Positions 6,969 through 14,467 of a stretch of DNA of 15,728 nucleotides are shown here, piece by piece. The position numbers and the translations under genes are program-made. Position 1 is the stretch's first letter; each line of letters begins with the position of its first letter. The notes under the pieces were generated by a model that searched no databases, was not told the origin of the DNA, and saw nothing but the letters and a program-made list of their open reading frames with translations. Source of the DNA: an uncultured Cellvibrio sp. (GTDB lineage: Bacteria > Pseudomonadota > Gammaproteobacteria > Pseudomonadales > Cellvibrionaceae); NCBI GenBank assembly GCA_946886255.1, contig CAMPIG010000061.1, positions 1 through 15,728 of the forward strand, given 5' to 3'.

Positions 6969-9176
6969 TTAAATAGCCGCCAAATTAGCATACTGCATCA
7001 TCAACCACTTACTCCCTTCACTATCAAAATTCACCTGCACCCGCGCGCCCGCACCCTGACCCTCAAAATGCAAAATCACACCCTCACCAAAGATAGCATG
7101 CTGCACCCGCTGGCCCAGATGAAAACCCGTACCCTCACCACTATCACTCAAACGCGCCGCATTGGTATTACGCTGATAACTCACCGGTCGCGTCACCGCT
7201 GTCTTCAAACGCACTTCCTGAATACACTTACTCGGAATTTCCTTCACAAACCGCGACACCGCATTAAATGTTTCATTGCTATACAAACGCCGGGTTTCCG
7301 CATAACTGATATAAAGCTTCTCCATCGCCCGCGTAATACCCACGTAACACAAACGGCGCTCTTCCTCCAAACGATCAGGATCATCCGCCGACATCTTGTG
7401 CGGAAATAAACCTTCCTCAACACCGGCCAAAAATACCAGCGGAAATTCCAGCCCTTTGGCCGAGTGCAGCGTCATCATCTGCACTGCATCTTCAAATTCG
7501 TCAGCCTGGGTTTCACCGGCGTCCAACGCCGCTGTATCGAGAAATTGTTGCAAGGCCGACATTTCATCTTCCTGATCCACATCGAACACGCGGCAAGCGT
7601 TGACCAGTTCCTGCAAGTTTTCGCCGCGCGCCTGGCCTTTCTCACCTTTCTCGCTCTGGTGAAAATCCAGCAGGCCTGTGTCTTCAATCACCTGCCGCGC
7701 GATCTGATCCAAAGCCGGTACATCACCGTGCAGGTCAATGTCGTTGGCGTCGTGAGCAAGTTTACTGACCAGGGTAATAAACGTTTGCACGGCATTACCA
7801 GCGCGCGCCGTCAGTACACGATTGGCGATCATCATCTCTGACGCGCGCCAGAGTGAGCAGCCATTTTCACGCGCGAATTGACGAATATCATCCACCGTTT
7901 TACCGCCGATACCGCGCGTCGGGGTATTGATGACGCGCTCGAAGGCAGCATCATCGTGGGGATTGTTGATCAAGCGCATGTAAGCTACAGCGTTTTTAAT
8001 TTCCAGCCGATCATAGAATCGTTGGCCGCCGTAGATGCGATAGGCAATGGCTTCGCGTAGCAAGGCTTCTTCCAGTACGCGCGACTGGGCGTTGGAACGA
8101 TACAAAATGGCACAGGCATTTTTGTTATTGCCCTGGCGAATCCATTCCTGAATACGCTCCACAATAAAACGCGCTTCATCCTGTTCGTTGTACGCCGCGT
8201 AGAGTGAAATGGGTTCGCCTTCCGCACCCTCGGTCCATAACTCTTTGCCGAGACGGCCAAAGTTATGCGCAATCACCGCATTGGCGGCGTTGAGAATCGT
8301 AGACGTGGAGCGATAATTTTGTTCGAGGCGAATGGTTTCCGCATTGCCGAAGTCTTCAGCAAAACTCTGGATATTTTCAATCTTGGCACCGCGCCAACCA
8401 TAGATGGACTGGTCGTCATCACCCACCGCCGTCACAAAACATTGTTTGCCTGCGAGCACCCGCAACCAAGCGTATTGCACGCTGTTGGTATCCTGAAATT
8501 CGTCCACGAGGATAAACGGAAAACGGTTGCGGTAATGTTCAAGAATGTGCGGTTTATTCAACCAGAGTTCGTGGGCACGCAATAACAACTCAGCGAAATC
8601 CACCATACCGCCGCGTTGACAATCTTCTTCGTAGGCGCGATAAATTTGCAGCATGGTGCGCACAAAAGGATCGCCGGTTTCCTGAATATGTTGCGGGCGC
8701 AAACCTTCATCTTTCTGGCCGTTGATGTACCACTGGGCCTGGCGGTGGGGCCATTTATTCTCATCGAGGTTCAGCGTTTGATAGACGCGCTTGATCAGGC
8801 GCAGCTGATCATCGCTGTCGAGGATCTGGAAATTCTGCGGCAAGTTCGCGTCTTGCCAGTGCGCTTTCAATAAACGGTGGGCCAACCCGTGAAACGTCCC
8901 CACCCACATATTGCGTGTATTGATGTTCTGGTGGGTTTCGCTGAAAAGTTCTTCCAGGCGACCGCGCATTTCCCGCGCCGCCTTATTGGTAAAGGTCACC
9001 GCCATAATGGAGTAGGGCGATACCCGTTCCACCTGAATCAACCAGGCGATCCGGTGCACTAACACACGCGTCTTGCCGCTACCCGCTCCAGCCAGAATCA
9101 GTTGATTGCCAGCCGACGCCGACACAGCGGCACGTTGAGCATCGTTGAGGTGATTGAGCAGGGGCGAAACATCCAT
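6969..9176 (-). CDS. uvrD: DNA helicase II UvrD
   Basis: UvrD is the superfamily 1A 3'-5' helicase that unwinds DNA in nucleotide excision repair and methyl-directed mismatch repair. The 735-residue product aligns with E. coli UvrD along its whole length. Motifs in order: Walker A AGAGSGKT (29-36), TFTNKAA (61-67), Walker B DEFQD (225-229), GDDDQSIYGWRGA (252-264), QNYRS (286-290), TLHSAKGLEF (569-578) and RRLCYVGITRAM (607-618). The C terminus (after about 650) has the Tudor-like LGQRVQHAIFGEG segment known to bind RNA polymerase and UvrB. The ATG at 9176 gives MDVSPLL, matching E. coli MDVSYLL; a TTG two codons upstream is less likely. A LexA box about 85 bp upstream points to SOS control, as in E. 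coli. Confidence 0.97.
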   Translation of the reverse strand: MDVSPLLNHLNDAQRAAVSASAGNQLILAGAGSGKTRVLVHRIAWLIQVERVSPYSIMAVTFTNKAAREMRGRLEELFSETHQNINTRNMWVGTFHGLAHRLLKAHWQDANLPQNFQILDSDDQLRLIKRVYQTLNLDENKWPHRQAQWYINGQKDEGLRPQHIQETGDPFVRTMLQIYRAYEEDCQRGGMVDFAELLLRAHELWLNKPHILEHYRNRFPFILVDEFQDTNSVQYAWLRVLAGKQCFVTAVGDDDQSIYGWRGAKIENIQSFAEDFGNAETIRLEQNYRSTSTILNAANAVIAHNFGRLGKELWTEGAEGEPISLYAAYNEQDEARFIVERIQEWIRQGNNKNACAILYRSNAQSRVLEEALLREAIAYRIYGGQRFYDRLEIKNAVAYMRLINNPHDDAAFERVINTPTRGIGGKTVDDIRQFARENGCSLWRASEMMIANRVLTARAGNAVQTFITLVSKLAHDANDIDLHGDVPALDQIARQVIEDTGLLDFHQSEKGEKGQARGENLQELVNACRVFDVDQEDEMSALQQFLDTAALDAGETQADEFEDAVQMMTLHSAKGLEFPLVFLAGVEEGLFPHKMSADDPDRLEEERRLCYVGITRAMEKLYISYAETRRLYSNETFNAVSRFVKEIPSKCIQEVRLKTAVTRPVSYQRNTNAARLSDSGEGTGFHLGQRVQHAIFGEGVILHFEGQGAGARVQVNFDSEGSKWLMMQYANLAAI

Positions 9177-9255
9177 AAGCAAGTCTATGTCGGTAAGGCG
9201 GTGAAAAGGGGCAGTAGTCTACCGCTTTTCCAGCGCTGGTTCAGAGTTTCGTCCG

Positions 9256-9261
9256 ATTTTA
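9256..9261 (-). promoter_or_regulatory. Possible -10 box of the uvrD promoter
   Basis: On the minus strand, TAAAAT (five of six to consensus) lies directly downstream of the LexA box. TAGTCA, 17 bp upstream (plus-strand 9279-9284), is a weak -35 match. A promoter here would be overlapped by LexA bound at 9262-9277, which fits repression. The boxes alone are too weak to be sure. Confidence 0.4.
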
Positions 9262-9277
9262 CTGGCTGTATGTACAG
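9262..9277 (-). promoter_or_regulatory. LexA (SOS) box upstream of uvrD
   Basis: The minus-strand sequence CTGTACATACAGCCAG fits the LexA operator form CTG-N10-CAG exactly and is close to the E. coli uvrD operator (CTGTATATATACCCAG, from memory). The surrounding bases (TA on the left and TT on the right of the plus strand) also fit the wider consensus. It lies 85 bp before the uvrD start, on the gene's promoter side, with the next gene's stop codon about 80 bp further away. Confidence 0.82.
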
Positions 9278-9358
9278 TTGACTACCCTAATGGGAGGCGA
9301 CACGGAAATATGCTTAATCAGAATCTATCGTCGCCGCTCCGCCTGATGTGAGCTATCC

Positions 9359-9769
9359 CTAATCAAACCAGGCGCGCACTGCGTCCGGGAGAGACATCGA
9401 CTTACCCGTCTTGCCATCCACCCAGACAACCTTGGAGAAGCTATCAGCCGCCGGATTATCCGGGTCCGCCGAGGTATAAATCTTGTAATCCACCATAAAG
9501 CTGGAGCGGCCTGGATCGGAGATGTAGCAATCGATGCGCAAGGTTTCCGGGTGAAAAACCGGCCGATAAAACGTGCAGCCGATCTTCACCACCACGGGGT
9601 AGGAGTCGCCACCGATGGGGATGCCCTTGCTCATCATCCATTGGAAGCGCGCTTCCTCAATGTAGCGCAGGTACAAGGTATTGTTGACGTGCCCGAAGGC
9701 ATCCATATCGCCCCAGCGTACGGGAATCTGGCAGGAAAAAAAGGGCTTATCGGCGTTTGACTCTGACAT
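9359..9769 (-). CDS. Hotdog-fold acyl-CoA thioesterase (4HBT/FadM-YbgC-like)
   Basis: This small cytoplasmic thioesterase of the 4-hydroxybenzoyl-CoA thioesterase family should hydrolyse an acyl-CoA. From the chosen start it has 136 residues. The signature VRWGDMDAFGHVNNTLYLRYIEEARFQW covers about 17-44, with Asp23 at the usual catalytic position and the GHVNN turn directly after. The rest (VVKIGCTFYRPVFHPETLRIDCYI, SSFMVDYKIY, KVVWVDGKTGKSMSLPD) follows the family. ATG 9769 is preferred over ATG 9793 because an AGGAG lies eight bases upstream (plus-strand 9778-9782), while 9793 has no ribosome site. It follows the hydratase gene by 46 bp on the same strand and is likely co-transcribed. The acyl substrate is not evident. 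Confidence 0.88.
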   Translation of the reverse strand: MSESNADKPFFSCQIPVRWGDMDAFGHVNNTLYLRYIEEARFQWMMSKGIPIGGDSYPVVVKIGCTFYRPVFHPETLRIDCYISDPGRSSFMVDYKIYTSADPDNPAADSFSKVVWVDGKTGKSMSLPDAVRAWFD

Positions 9770-9815
9770 AGGCACTGCTCCTGAGTTTGTCATGACCGGC
9801 GGGTGATATGCGCCA

Positions 9816-10598
9816 TCACCTCGCCGTGAAGCTGACTTCCAACATCCCGAGGTCGGTGTAATACACCTTGATGTTGGTGTTCAATGGCACATCTATAACG
9901 CCGGCGTAAGAACCGGTGATGACCGCTTGTCCCGCCACAATACCCTGACCCCGGCTGCGCAGGAATTCCGCTAGCCAGTAAAGTGGCGCACGCGGATGGG
10001 TGTTGGGGTGGCGACCGGCGTGTTCGCTGGTCTCGCCGTTGGCATATTCGATATGAATTTGAATCTCGCTGGCCTGCTTCGATTTCTCGGCACTGACTTC
10101 CGGGCCGATAAATAAACCCTGATTGACCAGGCCGTCCGCCAGCATCTCCGGAAACTCGGCGCTGGCCGGGTCTTCGTAGCGGCTATTGATCAACTCCAAT
10201 GCCAGATGGGTGCGCGCGATGGCGGCATCCACATCGGCGGGCGTATAAGGTTCATCGCGCGGCGGCAGATCTTTACCGAAAAAGAAAGCCAGTTCCGGCT
10301 CGATACGCGCCCGATCGCCCTTGGGCCAGATCGCGACCGGCGGAATGCTGTTGATGGTTGAGGTATAGATAGGGCCTACCACCAGCTTGTCGGGTGGGGG
10401 TTGCAAACACTTCCAGGCACCGACGGAGTCGTCCTGGCTTTCACACCAGAGTGAGGTCACCGTCTCCTGAATTGCCAGGGCTGCCTCGATATCCTTTGGC
10501 CGGCTGGGTTCTGGAAGGCGCGGCCCCGGCTCTCCGGTCAGACGACGCGCAACGAGGATCTTGGCCGCGGCAAGAGCGGCATTTTCATATTCAGACAT
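9816..10598 (-). CDS. 2-keto-4-pentenoate hydratase-like protein (MhpD/FAH superfamily)
   Basis: This 260-residue cytoplasmic enzyme belongs to the 2-keto-4-pentenoate hydratase / 2-oxohepta-3-ene-dioate hydratase branch of the fumarylacetoacetase superfamily. These enzymes hydrate or decarboxylate 2-oxo acids formed in aromatic catabolism, using a divalent metal. The metal site is recognisable: Glu100 and Glu102 in RIEPELAFFF and Glu135 in LALELINSR, matching MhpD Glu106, Glu108 and Glu139 in order and spacing. ADGLVNQGLFIG (154-165) and AGQAVITGS (222-230) are also family stretches. No other ring-cleavage gene is near, so it may serve a different 2-oxo acid; its neighbour is a CoA thioesterase, not an aldolase. 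The ATG at 10598 has a weak ribosome site (GATGAGA), which the leader may mask by folding. Confidence 0.8.
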   Translation of the reverse strand: MSEYENAALAAAKILVARRLTGEPGPRLPEPSRPKDIEAALAIQETVTSLWCESQDDSVGAWKCLQPPPDKLVVGPIYTSTINSIPPVAIWPKGDRARIEPELAFFFGKDLPPRDEPYTPADVDAAIARTHLALELINSRYEDPASAEFPEMLADGLVNQGLFIGPEVSAEKSKQASEIQIHIEYANGETSEHAGRHPNTHPRAPLYWLAEFLRSRGQGIVAGQAVITGSYAGVIDVPLNTNIKVYYTDLGMLEVSFTAR

Positions 10599-10605
10599 AG
10601 GAATT

Positions 10606-10690
10606 TCTCATCGATGGCATAACGCTGCTCTCACACAGCGAGGTGGTGAGAGTTTACCCGCAAGCGGGCTGCGGGTCATAGTCGATGAAA
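10606..10690 (-). promoter_or_regulatory. Candidate structured 5' leader of the hydratase gene
   Basis: Read on the minus strand, this leader can form a branched structure. A closing stem pairs 10682-10690 with 10606-10614 (nine pairs, one G-U). Inside it are two hairpins: 10671-10676 with 10656-10661 (ACCCGC/GCGGGT) and 10646-10652 with 10628-10634 (CTCTCAC/GTGAGAG). The second hairpin competes with another, 10636-10640 with 10623-10627. The closing stem takes up the purine run GATGAGA that would serve as ribosome site for the ATG at 10598. This matches no riboswitch class I recognise and could be chance. Confidence 0.4.
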
Positions 10691-10700
10691 GAGTTTTGTC

Positions 10701-10767
10701 TCATCCCGCACTGACGCCTCCCTGACCGGGAGAAGGGGTTCTAGCGACGTCGGTCAGTGCGGGGTGA
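10701..10767. repeat. 15-bp inverted repeat with inner hairpin spanning an HDOD stop codon
   Basis: Arms 10701-10715 (TCATCCCGCACTGAC) and 10753-10767 (GTCAGTGCGGGGTGA) are inverted copies with one difference. The right arm overlaps the last codons and stop of the HDOD gene, which reads on the minus strand. Inside the left end is a 5-bp hairpin, CTCCC (10718-10722) with GGGAG (10728-10732). It may end the HDOD transcript, but no T run follows on the minus strand. Confidence 0.65.
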
Positions 10768-12154
10768 GCTGTAAAGCAATATGTTTCAACTCGTCTTCGG
10801 ACTCGATGATGTTGGTCACGGTAGTGCGCGCCTTATCCGGGTCCAGGTGTAGTTCTTCAAAGATGTGCTCTGGAATCTCAAGCTTGGGGCCACGCCCAAT
10901 ATTGTGCTGGTACAGCAAACGCTGGGCGATGAAGATCAGCTTGGGGTATTCATGGTATTCGCCGTTGTAACCGGGATTACTCTGGTGACGCAGGGCAATC
11001 ACAACCTCCTCCGGCATAGACCAAAGCGACATCAAGGCGCTGGCGATCTGCTCGCGGGTGACACCGATCAGGTGCCGTTCAATAGCCTGATGGGTTGTGT
11101 GTGGATTGGCGTCTGCCATCTCGCAATAGGCGCGGAAATGAGGTGGAAATACCTCTGCCAGAATAAGGAAGCCGAAATTGTGTAATAACCCGCACAGGTA
11201 AGCCATCCCAAAACTGGGACGATGATCGCGGGGGATTGCGGTCACCAGCCCTTCAATAGTGGCCGCCATATAAACTGATTGCTGCCAGTAAGGCAGTGAA
11301 CCATGAGGGCCATCTTTGGGAATATGGAGGCTGCGACCGAGCGCCAGACCCAGCGCCAGATTGAGCACCATATCAAAGCCGAGCACCCGCACAATCGCAT
11401 CGTGGATGGATTTGATCTTGCCCGGCGCTGAGTAATAGGGTGAGGCCGCCCAACTGACAACCTGGGCGGCGAGGCTGGGGTCGGTCTCCACAATCTGCGC
11501 CAGATCGCTGATATCCGCATTGGGATTAACCCGCAGCTGGATAATGCGCTGGGCGGTATCCGATAACGGGGGAAGTTCGAGGGTTTCCTCAAGGCGCTGC
11601 TTGATCCGTAATTGGGTGAAGTTACGCACCGCGCCGAGGATCAGGTCGGTATCGCTGGCACTGAGGTTTTCCGCCTCCAGCGGTGCCAGGGGTACCGCAA
11701 TATCACAAATGATTGCGTCTTCCAGCACATGCTGAAAGGCCGCGCGGTTCAGGTGCAGCAGTTGTTCTTCATTACCTGAGTCCAGCAGTATCTCGTCGCG
11801 CTCCAGCAGGCTTTTATCCACCAGTGTCAGCAGACCCGCCAGTTTGGGTAGCGCCGGCACCGATTGCAACGCATGGGTCTGACAGAACTTGGCGAGTTCC
11901 TCGGGACTGGTGGCATGCAACTCCCGACTCATGTGGCGATTGACGGCCTTGAGATCGAGCAGGCTGTCCGCCGCGATGATTACCTGGATACGCCCCTTGG
12001 CATCCTGCAGGATAACTGACTTGGCAGCGCCCATATTGCGCAGGTGCTGGTCGTGCCACAGGCGGTTATTGTTCGCATCGACGGGGGTAGCGGCGATATC
12101 GTAATGAATATTCTGATCATTCAACAATGATTGAACACTCGTCGGAACTGTCAC
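10754..12154 (-). CDS. YbaK-type aminoacyl-tRNA deacylase domain fused to HDOD domain
   Basis: This 466-residue cytoplasmic protein has two parts. Residues 1 to about 155 resemble the YbaK/ProX trans-editing domain that hydrolyses mischarged aminoacyl-tRNA; Lys45 in AAKSVILQD lies where YbaK has its key lysine, followed by the IQVIIAADSLLDLKAVNR core. Residues about 187-395 form an HDOD domain (LELPPLSDTAQRIIQLRVNPNADISDLAQIVETDPSLAAQVVSWA), a signalling module related to HD phosphohydrolases. The usual HD pair is replaced by His325-Asn326 in LLHNFGFLIL, so no metal-dependent hydrolase activity is expected. Start is GTG with AAGGAG six bases upstream. It follows recG on the same strand after 204 bp. 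I recall similar fusions annotated in Pseudomonas; the function is not known to me. Confidence 0.85.
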   Translation of the reverse strand: MTVPTSVQSLLNDQNIHYDIAATPVDANNNRLWHDQHLRNMGAAKSVILQDAKGRIQVIIAADSLLDLKAVNRHMSRELHATSPEELAKFCQTHALQSVPALPKLAGLLTLVDKSLLERDEILLDSGNEEQLLHLNRAAFQHVLEDAIICDIAVPLAPLEAENLSASDTDLILGAVRNFTQLRIKQRLEETLELPPLSDTAQRIIQLRVNPNADISDLAQIVETDPSLAAQVVSWAASPYYSAPGKIKSIHDAIVRVLGFDMVLNLALGLALGRSLHIPKDGPHGSLPYWQQSVYMAATIEGLVTAIPRDHRPSFGMAYLCGLLHNFGFLILAEVFPPHFRAYCEMADANPHTTHQAIERHLIGVTREQIASALMSLWSMPEEVVIALRHQSNPGYNGEYHEYPKLIFIAQRLLYQHNIGRGPKLEIPEHIFEELHLDPDKARTTVTNIIESEDELKHIALQLTPH

Positions 12155-12160
12155 GGCCTA

Positions 12161-12166
12161 CTCCTT
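12161..12166 (-). promoter_or_regulatory. Ribosome binding site for the GTG start of the HDOD gene
   Basis: Minus-strand AAGGAG with a six-base gap to GTG at 12154 is a near-ideal ribosome site and fixes this non-ATG start. Confidence 0.8.
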
Positions 12167-12186
12167 CTTTGATGTCGGCTTTCGTT

Positions 12187-12216
12187 ATTGTACAAACGGT
12201 TAATTGACCAGCTCAA
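12187..12216 (-). promoter_or_regulatory. Candidate promoter of the HDOD gene
   Basis: On the minus strand TTGAGC (plus 12211-12216, four of six) and TACAAT (plus 12187-12192, five of six) are separated by 18 bp. This would start transcription about 25 bp before the GTG. A 12-bp perfect palindrome lies 15 bp upstream of the -35 element. Confidence 0.4.
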
Positions 12217-12230
12217 CGTGCGCTAGGGCT

Positions 12231-12242
12231 GTGTCCGGACAC
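12231..12242. promoter_or_regulatory. 12-bp perfect palindrome GTGTCCGGACAC
   Basis: This is a perfect 12-bp dyad in the gap between recG and the HDOD gene. It has no spacer, so it resembles a dimeric regulator's binding site more than an RNA hairpin. No regulator can be named from sequence alone. Confidence 0.35.
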
Positions 12243-12310
12243 CGGGTTTATTAAGTTTAGCCCAATACATCACACAAGATGGCGCATTAATTATCCAAGC
12301 AAGTTCCATG

Positions 12311-12355
12311 CTGTGCGATTTTTCACAGACACAGAGCTGAAAGCATAGGTCAGCT
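12311..12355 (-). other. Two small hairpins after recG
   Basis: Directly after the recG stop (minus strand) come AGCTGA (12350-12355 complement) pairing with 12335-12340, then a 5-bp stem, 12324-12328 with 12311-12315. Neither is followed by a T run, so a classic intrinsic terminator is not supported. Transcription may continue towards the HDOD gene. Confidence 0.35.
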
Positions 12356-12358
12356 TTA

Positions 12359-14467
12359 TTAAACATGAAGGTATTCGTGATTGTTGCCCAGCCAGCGCTG
12401 TACGATTTCGTGACACAGTTCCGGATATTCTTCCATCATCACCCGGGCAGCCTCTTTTACGGCGGGCAGTAAGTGCGCGTCTCGCTGAAGATCGGCAATC
12501 TTGAATTGCATCTCACCGGTCTGGCGCGTACCTAACACTTCGCCCGCGCCGCGCAGATGCAGGTCTTCCTCCGCAATCACAAAACCATCGTTGGTTTCAC
12601 GCATCACGCGCAAACGTTCACGGCTGTGGTGGGACAAGGGCGAACCATACAACAACACGCAATGGCTCGCCGTAGCACCGCGCCCCACACGACCGCGCAG
12701 TTGATGGAGCTGAGCCAACCCCAGACGCTCCGGGTTCTCGATGATCATCAAGCTGGCATTGGGCACATCCACGCCCACCTCGATCACTGTGGTGGCCACC
12801 AATAAATCCAACTCCCCCGCCTTGAAAGTGGTCATTACCTGCTCTTTTTCCGTCGGCTTGAGCCGGCCATGGATCAAGGCAATACGCAAATGGGGCAGAG
12901 ATTTCGCCAGACTTTCCGCTGTTACCTGAGCCGCCTGGGCGGCGAGGGTTTCCGATTCCTCAATAAGCGTACACACCCAGTAGGCCTGGCGCCCCTGCTC
13001 GCACGCGAGACGCACCCGTTCAATGACTTCTTCGCGCCGCTGATCACTGATGACCACGGTCGATACCGGTGTACGGCCAGGAGGCAATTCGTCAATCACC
13101 GAACAATCCAGATCGGCGTAAGCACTCATTGCCAGCGTACGCGGGATGGGGGTAGCGGTCATGATCAATTGATGGGGACGCAATCTGCCAAACGCACCTT
13201 TTTCTCGCAGAGATAGCCGTTGATGCACGCCAAATCGATGTTGTTCGTCGATGATAATTAATCCGAGATCCATGAAATCCACGCCCTCCTGAAACAGTGC
13301 GTGGGTGCCGACAATCACCCGTGCCTTTCCTTCACGAATAGCCTCAAGTTGCTCGCGCCGCTCGCTGACCTTGAGCCGCCCGGTCAGCCAGCCCAGCTGA
13401 ATGTCCAAAGGCTCCAGCCAGCGGCCAAAATTCAGGCGATGCTGTTCCGCGAGGATTTCCGTGGGCGCCATGATGGCGGCCTGCTTGCCGCTGGCCACCG
13501 CAATCAGCGCCGCGAGCGCTGCGACGACGGTTTTGCCCGAACCCACGTCGCCCTGTACCAACCGCAACATGGGCAGAGATTTGGTCATATCCGCCGCGAT
13601 TTCCTCTATAACCCGCTCCTGAGCCACGGTAAGTTGGAAGCCCAGGTTTCGCCGAAAGACTTTTTGCAATTCAGGGCTCGGATGCAGCGCCTGGGCACCA
13701 TCGGCCTGGGCCTGGCGCCGCAAAAGCAATAAACTCAGGTGATGGGCCAGCAATTCCTCGAACGCGAGCCGCTGCTGGTAGGGGTGCTCACCTTCCTGCA
13801 ATTGCCGAATATCCACATCCTGAGGCGGTTGATGCAGGAAGCGCAGGGCATCTGCCAAGGGAATCTGTCCCAACTGACGCCGCAAAGCATCCGGCAAGAG
13901 CTCCTTCAATGCGTGGGTATTCAGCCAGGTTAACGCCTGGGCCGCGAGGCTGCGCAGGCGCGGCTGGGTCAAGCCCTCAGTGGCCGGGTAAACCGGGGTC
14001 AAGTGTTGTTGCAGTGGTAAGGGCGTGGCTTCGTCGAGCAGGTCGTATTCGGGGTGATAGATTTCCAGTCCCGCCGCCCCGCGCCGGGTTTCACCAAACA
14101 CCCGCAGACGCGTCCCGGCAGTCAGGCGCTGCTTCTGTGCATTAGAAAAATGATAGAAACGCAGTGAGACGGTGCCAGTACCGTCCTGCAACCGACACAC
14201 CAGACTGCGCCGCCTCCCCATCACCACATCACAGGCGCGCACCTCGCCCTCAATCACGGCATTCAGATTAGGTTGCAAGGCCCCGATGGGGGTGACGCGG
14301 GTGCGGTCCATGTAACGCAAAGGAAGGTGAAACAACAGATCTTGCAGAGAAAAGATGCCAATCTTCGCTAACTTTGCTGCCAATGTCGCCCCGACACCTT
14401 TGAGCGAGGTAACCGCGAGGCGATCCAGATCCGGCAGGGCAGCTGCGGCCTTATTACTGCTGGCCAT
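12359..14467 (-). CDS. recG: ATP-dependent DNA helicase RecG
   Basis: RecG is the superfamily 2 helicase that reverses stalled replication forks and processes branched recombination intermediates. The product is 702 residues (E. coli: 693). The N-terminal part has a helix-hairpin-like VTSLKGVGATLAAKLAKIGIFSLQDLLFHLPLRYMDRT and the wedge OB domain (about 60-145). The motor follows: Walker A GDVGSGKT (306-313), IIDEQHRFGVHQR (DEQH at 407-410), TATP (437-440) and QLRGRVGRG (589-597). Two ATGs are adjacent. The second (14467) is preferred because AGGAG at plus 14472-14476 gives a four-base gap; the first would have only one. The start lies inside the 3' end of oxyR (14-bp overlap). In P. aeruginosa oxyR and recG form an operon, which this arrangement repeats. 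Confidence 0.96.
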   Translation of the reverse strand: MASSNKAAAALPDLDRLAVTSLKGVGATLAAKLAKIGIFSLQDLLFHLPLRYMDRTRVTPIGALQPNLNAVIEGEVRACDVVMGRRRSLVCRLQDGTGTVSLRFYHFSNAQKQRLTAGTRLRVFGETRRGAAGLEIYHPEYDLLDEATPLPLQQHLTPVYPATEGLTQPRLRSLAAQALTWLNTHALKELLPDALRRQLGQIPLADALRFLHQPPQDVDIRQLQEGEHPYQQRLAFEELLAHHLSLLLLRRQAQADGAQALHPSPELQKVFRRNLGFQLTVAQERVIEEIAADMTKSLPMLRLVQGDVGSGKTVVAALAALIAVASGKQAAIMAPTEILAEQHRLNFGRWLEPLDIQLGWLTGRLKVSERREQLEAIREGKARVIVGTHALFQEGVDFMDLGLIIIDEQHRFGVHQRLSLREKGAFGRLRPHQLIMTATPIPRTLAMSAYADLDCSVIDELPPGRTPVSTVVISDQRREEVIERVRLACEQGRQAYWVCTLIEESETLAAQAAQVTAESLAKSLPHLRIALIHGRLKPTEKEQVMTTFKAGELDLLVATTVIEVGVDVPNASLMIIENPERLGLAQLHQLRGRVGRGATASHCVLLYGSPLSHHSRERLRVMRETNDGFVIAEEDLHLRGAGEVLGTRQTGEMQFKIADLQRDAHLLPAVKEAARVMMEEYPELCHEIVQRWLGNNHEYLHV

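Noticed and set aside
9767..9793. An earlier ATG at 9793 for the 4HBT thioesterase
   Set aside because: It has no ribosome site, whereas the ATG at 9769 has AGGAG eight bases upstream and gives a product of normal family length.
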